Source: Fimbriiglobus sp043745465
GTDB taxonomy: Bacteria > Planctomycetota > Planctomycetia > Gemmatales > Gemmataceae
Reading direction: 5' to 3'
DNA: 64,000 bases
Assembly: GCA_043745465.1 (NCBI GenBank)
Contig: JAYTSV010000072.1
Location: forward strand, 10,934 to 74,933
Shown in pieces: positions 60,714 to 64,000 of this stretch. The notes beneath the pieces were generated by a model, which made no database searches, was not told where the DNA came from, and saw only the letters and a list, made by a program, of their open reading frames with translations. Made by a program: the position numbers and the translations under genes. Position 1 is the stretch's first letter, and every line of letters starts with the position of its first letter.

Positions 60714-61478
60714 TCACGACAGCAGTTCTACGAGCAAATTCCCCTGCGGGTAGCTGTGGCCGCGGTGCTGGCGGAAGCCTTCGGCGGCGCGGTCGGGGGT
60801 TAGCGACCGCGACCGGCTCCAGTCGCGCATCGACTCGACTAGGTTATCGACGCCGTGGTGCTTGCGGAGCCAGGCCCGCTGGCTCTCGTGGCACGCCAGC
60901 ATCGCCGACTTGTCGTCCAGCACGGCGGTAATATCGGTGCGGAAGTCCGGCTCGACCGGCCGGCCGAAGATGTCCTTGCCTTCGAGCGGGTCGCAGTAGA
61001 ACAGGTGCGGGATGGCGGGGATCGGCGGGTGCTCGTGCCGGCCGGCCAGGAAGTTCGGGATCGGCGCGGCGAACGTCGCGGCCCGGGCGATCTTGCTCGT
61101 CTGCTCGTGGTCCAGGTGGTAGTCGTCCGGGGCGTGCGTGAAAATCACCGTCGCGCCGACCGCGTTGATCAGGCGGACGACCTTTTCGAGCGGCCGCTCG
61201 CCGTAGATGACGCGCAGGTCGAGTTCTTCGAGGCAGTGGTAGGTCGCCCCGATCGTCGCCGCCGCGGCCGCCCCTTCGGCCCGGCGGAGTGCGGCGATCT
61301 CGGCCGGCGCGTGGTCGGCGCTGCCGCAGTCGCCGGCGGTCATGGTGGCGATGTGGACGGCGTAGCCGCACTCCCGGGCCAGGCGGATCAGCGTCCCGGC
61401 GCACAAGAACTCGGCGTCGTCCGGGTGGGCCAGGACGGCCAGCGCCACGCGGGGCGTCTCGGGAGCGGGCGGGGTCAT
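60714..61478 (-). CDS. PIG-L family deacetylase (GlcNAc-PI / BshB-like)
   Basis: 254 residues from ATG 61478, overlapping the upstream stop as ATGA. The metal-binding AHPDD motif is H18-P-D20-D21, and a second ligand site is H121-LDH124 (DDYHLDHEQT). These enzymes remove N-acetyl groups from GlcNAc-linked compounds such as GlcNAc-malate (bacillithiol) or GlcNAc-inositol. No BshA/BshC homologue is near. It ends at the tandem 7-mer element. Cytoplasmic, zinc-dependent. Confidence 0.9.
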   Translation of the reverse strand: MTPPAPETPRVALAVLAHPDDAEFLCAGTLIRLARECGYAVHIATMTAGDCGSADHAPAEIAALRRAEGAAAAATIGATYHCLEELDLRVIYGERPLEKVVRLINAVGATVIFTHAPDDYHLDHEQTSKIARAATFAAPIPNFLAGRHEHPPIPAIPHLFYCDPLEGKDIFGRPVEPDFRTDITAVLDDKSAMLACHESQRAWLRKHHGVDNLVESMRDWSRSRSLTPDRAAEGFRQHRGHSYPQGNLLVELLS

Positions 61479-63787
61479 TTCACCACTTGGGGGGCCGGGC
61501 GCGCCATCGGCTGGCCGGGCGGCCCGGGCGGGGGGGCCTCGCCGTCGGCCGGTTGTTCGACCGGCAGCTTGCGGACCAGGCCGATCTTCTGCTTGATGTT
61601 CTCCTTGAGTTCCGGTCGGACCCAGTACGCGCTCCGCTCGTAGAAGCCGTAGGCGTCGCGCTCGGTCGGCGGCGTCTTGAACTCCTTGAGCCAGGAATAT
61701 TGCGACTCGATGACGCCGCGGGCGACGACGCCCTGGACGACTTCGGGTGCCCCGAAGGCCCCGCCGAACGCGCCCGACGCGGCCTGGGTGGCGTTCACCT
61801 GCTGGACGGCTTTCTGGCGCGGGTCGCCCGGCGGCAGGCCGAGGCCGGGGTAGACGGCCTTGACCGACTCGGCGGCGATTTGCAGCCCCGTTTCGTCCTC
61901 GGCAACGGCCTGCAGGTAGTCGTCCGCGCTCTTCGCGGCGATCGGCCCGAGCAGGGCGATCGCGGCTTCCGTCACCCGGCGGGCGCGCTCCCGGACCGCC
62001 CCGTCTTCCTTGAGCAACCCGAGGAGCTTCAACTCGTTCTCGATGGTCTGCTCTTCGGTCGTGTCGGAGTTGCCCGGGCGGTGGAAGTCCTTGTACGTGC
62101 CGAGGACCAGCCGCCACCGGGCCAGGGCCGTGCGGTACAGTTCGATGGCCCGGTTGTTGCGGCCGCTCAGGCGGGCCTGCTCGGCCTCCCAGAACAGTTT
62201 GCGGGCCTGGACCGTGATGTCCGCCTTTTCGGCGTTGGCCGTCTCCAGGAAGTACCCGAAGTTCGACACGCTCCGGTTCTGCTCGAAGTAGATCAGGCCG
62301 TTGTTCGCATCGACCTGGGCGGTCGTCAGGCCGCGCTCTTCCAACTCCTTCTCGGACAATTCGGGGAGCAACCCGGACGGCATACTCCGGAGGCCGGGGT
62401 GGGCCGCTTCCATCAGGGCGATGCGGCGGGCGTCGGACATCTTCATGGCGTTCCGCTCGCCGTGCTCGTCCCACATGTCGAAGGCCCGCTGCCACTCCCG
62501 CTGCGCCCCGCTCCCGGCCTTGAGGAACACCGGGTCGCCGGCCGCGGCGGTCGGGAACCAGCGGTTGTTCGCCCCCGCCGTTTCGTCCACGTCCCACGTA
62601 CTGGTGCGGTCGAACCAGCCCTCGTCGGCCAACCGGGTGGCCAGGTACGTTTGCGCCCGCGGGGCGGCCTGGCGGAAGATCACCAGGGCCGGGGACCGGG
62701 GCATGCGGTACCGCGACGCGTCGTACTCGCCGGCCCGCTGGGACCGCCACGGGAGCGGCTCGCCGCCCCCGTCCACCTTGGACGGCGGGATGACCGGCAG
62801 GCTGTACAGGTACCACGCCCGGGCCGCGTGGAAGCCGTCGAAGCTGTCGTCCACGGGCAGGCCCGGGTAGTACTCGTTCGGGCCTTCGGTGAACTGGTCG
62901 GGCAGGATCGGGAACTGCTGGGACGGCCCGAGGAGTTCGCCCTCGACGTTGAACAGCGTCGGAATCTTCTCGTTGTCCGCCAGGAACTGCACGACCTCGC
63001 TCGGCTGGTCGCAGTTCAGCTTGGCCCGAAGGCGGCGGACGAGTTGCGGGTTGGCGTCGCAGAACCGGCGGAAGGCGACCGGGTCCACCTGCCGGTCCTG
63101 CCCGGACTCCTTCTGCAGCCGCGACTTGGCGCGGTCCGTCGGCTTGATGCAGCTCAGTTGCATCAGCGACCGCAGGGTGCTGACTTTGTCCGACACGCTG
63201 AACTTGTTCTGGTAGTAGAAGCCGATCTGGTACCGCATGTCCGGCGACCCGACCTTGCGGTCCGGCTGGCCGGGGTCGCGGTAAATCTTCGAGTTCCGGC
63301 GGTCCCCTTCGGCCAGGAGTTCGATGCCGTGGGCGATGTAGAAGTACATGTCCCCGAGCTTGTCGTTCTCGACGGACACGTTGTACGCGATGTTCCAGCT
63401 CTGGAAGACCCACGGGGTGATGAAGTGCGGTTGCAGGGTCGTGACGGCGCGGGCCAGGATCTCGAACTGGTCGAACTCGTTCCGCTTCTGCTTCTCGATG
63501 GCGGCCGTCCACAGGGCCGTGACGACGATGCCGCGCGCCCCGACGAACGCGAGCCGGGCGGTCTCGCCGGCGATCTCGGGGTCGCCCTGGTCGAGTTCGC
63601 GGAGTTCGAGCTTCTCGGCCTGGGCCAGCACCGACCGCTCGGAGAACCAGCGGGAGACGCCGACCTGGTTGGAGAACGGCACGGCCAGCTTGCCCCGCCA
63701 GAACATGCTCAGGCCGAACAGGGCGAAAATAGTCACGCCGTAAATGATCCGCCGGCGGAAGGCGTCGCGTTGCAGCTTGTTGGCCAT
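61475..63787 (-). CDS. Large membrane-anchored protein, planctomycete hypothetical
   Basis: 770 residues from ATG 63787 (MANKLQRDAF). One membrane segment near residues 14-30 (IYGVTIFALFGLSMF), then a large soluble domain with TPR-like helices (for example EFDQFEILARAVTTLQPHF and NRAIELYRTALARWRLVLGT) and a Pro/Gly-rich C terminus. No catalytic motif seen; likely periplasmic. The PIG-L gene overlaps its stop. The first 40 bases of the coding sequence recur in inverted form at 63961-64000. Confidence 0.8.
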   Translation of the reverse strand: MANKLQRDAFRRRIIYGVTIFALFGLSMFWRGKLAVPFSNQVGVSRWFSERSVLAQAEKLELRELDQGDPEIAGETARLAFVGARGIVVTALWTAAIEKQKRNEFDQFEILARAVTTLQPHFITPWVFQSWNIAYNVSVENDKLGDMYFYIAHGIELLAEGDRRNSKIYRDPGQPDRKVGSPDMRYQIGFYYQNKFSVSDKVSTLRSLMQLSCIKPTDRAKSRLQKESGQDRQVDPVAFRRFCDANPQLVRRLRAKLNCDQPSEVVQFLADNEKIPTLFNVEGELLGPSQQFPILPDQFTEGPNEYYPGLPVDDSFDGFHAARAWYLYSLPVIPPSKVDGGGEPLPWRSQRAGEYDASRYRMPRSPALVIFRQAAPRAQTYLATRLADEGWFDRTSTWDVDETAGANNRWFPTAAAGDPVFLKAGSGAQREWQRAFDMWDEHGERNAMKMSDARRIALMEAAHPGLRSMPSGLLPELSEKELEERGLTTAQVDANNGLIYFEQNRSVSNFGYFLETANAEKADITVQARKLFWEAEQARLSGRNNRAIELYRTALARWRLVLGTYKDFHRPGNSDTTEEQTIENELKLLGLLKEDGAVRERARRVTEAAIALLGPIAAKSADDYLQAVAEDETGLQIAAESVKAVYPGLGLPPGDPRQKAVQQVNATQAASGAFGGAFGAPEVVQGVVARGVIESQYSWLKEFKTPPTERDAYGFYERSAYWVRPELKENIKQKIGLVRKLPVEQPADGEAPPPGPPGQPMARPAPQVVK

Positions 63788-63816
63788 GAGACGATCACCC
63801 GAGTTTGGGGCGGAGA

Positions 63817-63931
63817 CCTCACCCCCCGGCCCGCTCTCCGAAACGGAGAGGGGGAGCAAGAGGGTTCGAGCCGTTGAATGTTAGGGTCGTTCTCCCCCTC
63901 TCCGTTTCGGAGAGGGGGCCGGGGGGTGAGG
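63817..63931 (-). repeat. Palindromic repeat, copy 7
   Basis: A 115-bp copy with GAAAC-type and GTTTC-type stems on the left and right; both halves are of one type, unlike other copies, so the right half looks like an inverted copy of the left. It ends 29 nt before the ATG at 63787, and by symmetry 29 nt before that at 63961. Confidence 0.92.
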
Positions 63932-63960
63932 TCTCCGCCCCAAACTCGGGTGATCGTCTC

Positions 63961-64000
63961 ATGGCCAACAAGCTGCAACGCGACGCCTTCCGCCGGCGGA
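63961..64000 (+). pseudogene. Start of a second, inverted copy of the 770-residue protein gene, cut by the window end
   Basis: ATG 63961 begins MANKLQRDAFRRR, identical at base level to the gene starting at 63787 on the other strand, with the same 29-nt leader. Whether it is a full second gene, a fragment, or an assembly fold-back cannot be told from the window. Confidence 0.6.

Larger units (their letters stand above)
63748..64000. repeat. Inverted duplication running off the window end
   Basis: Bases 63748-63850 and 63898-64000 are inverse copies with one mismatch, so the coding start of the previous gene is present twice, in opposite orientations, around a palindromic repeat. Extent beyond 64000 is unknown. 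Confidence 0.9.

Overview
The window reads as chromosomal DNA of a high-G+C planctomycete, most likely Gemmataceae. This is inferred from gene content: a Pkn-type Ser/Thr kinase with a C-terminal membrane region, a long WD40 propeller protein, MJ0042-like zinc-ribbon membrane proteins, cytochrome/copper-monooxygenase fusions, a PEP-CTERM protein, a Tat-exported TIM-barrel 'isomerase', many GTG starts and ATGA/GTGA-coupled stops and starts. No rRNA, convincing tRNA, CRISPR array, transposase or prophage was seen. Genes fill almost all of it; the only gene-free stretch over 300 bases (41677-42138) holds two copies of a dispersed palindromic repeat.

Layout. 1-9633: surface-polysaccharide block on the + strand (aminotransferase end, Gfo/Idh oxidoreductase, WbpD-like acetyltransferase, FAD enzyme, NodB deacetylase, GT39-like transferase, GT2, HpnK-like deacetylase); the first three look like WbpE/WbpB/WbpD, the steps to a UDP-2,3-diacetamido-uronic acid. 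9813-15808: beta-lactamase-fold hydrolase, redoxin/cytochrome/copper monooxygenase, RNase PH, di-haem cytochrome, NYN protein. 15810-17599: a lower-G+C two-gene cassette, AAA15/21 ATPase plus TOPRIM/DUF4276-like protein, resembling OLD/PARIS-type defence pairs. 17626-19080: ferredoxin, VanZ-like and TIM-barrel genes. 19254-29054: kinase, two small secreted proteins, SNF2 helicase, GT87-like protein, ABC-2 permease, cytidylate-kinase-like protein, purine nucleoside phosphorylase, UDP-glucuronate decarboxylase. 29061-30793: a coupled pair, Tse2-like small protein plus TPR protein. 30936-33514: WD40 and GyrI-like proteins. 33736-39222: a four-gene MacAB-like exporter operon. 39265-41245: ADP-heptose genes (rfaE2, gmhB, rfaE1) in one overlapping operon. 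42139-50241: rRNA-type methyltransferase, ArnT-like transferase, aldo/keto reductase, alpha/beta hydrolase, small proteins. 50403-54416: a giant secreted BNR propeller interrupted by three PDZ domains. 54611-63787: PhoR-like kinase, nuclease/HEPN-like protein with RusA, second histidine kinase, LOG-family protein, PIG-L deacetylase and a 770-residue membrane-anchored protein.

Two themes stand out. First, a palindromic element of about 112 bp occurs in seven full copies and one fragment; four copies end only 26-29 nt before a start codon, one supplies the C-terminal tail and stop of an enzyme, and the last sits at the centre of an inverted duplication that copies the start of a neighbouring gene and runs off the window end. 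Second, three cassettes of visibly lower G+C (15810-17599, 29061-30793, 56122-57211) encode defence- or toxin-like proteins. All family calls are by recognition from sequence; no database search was run.
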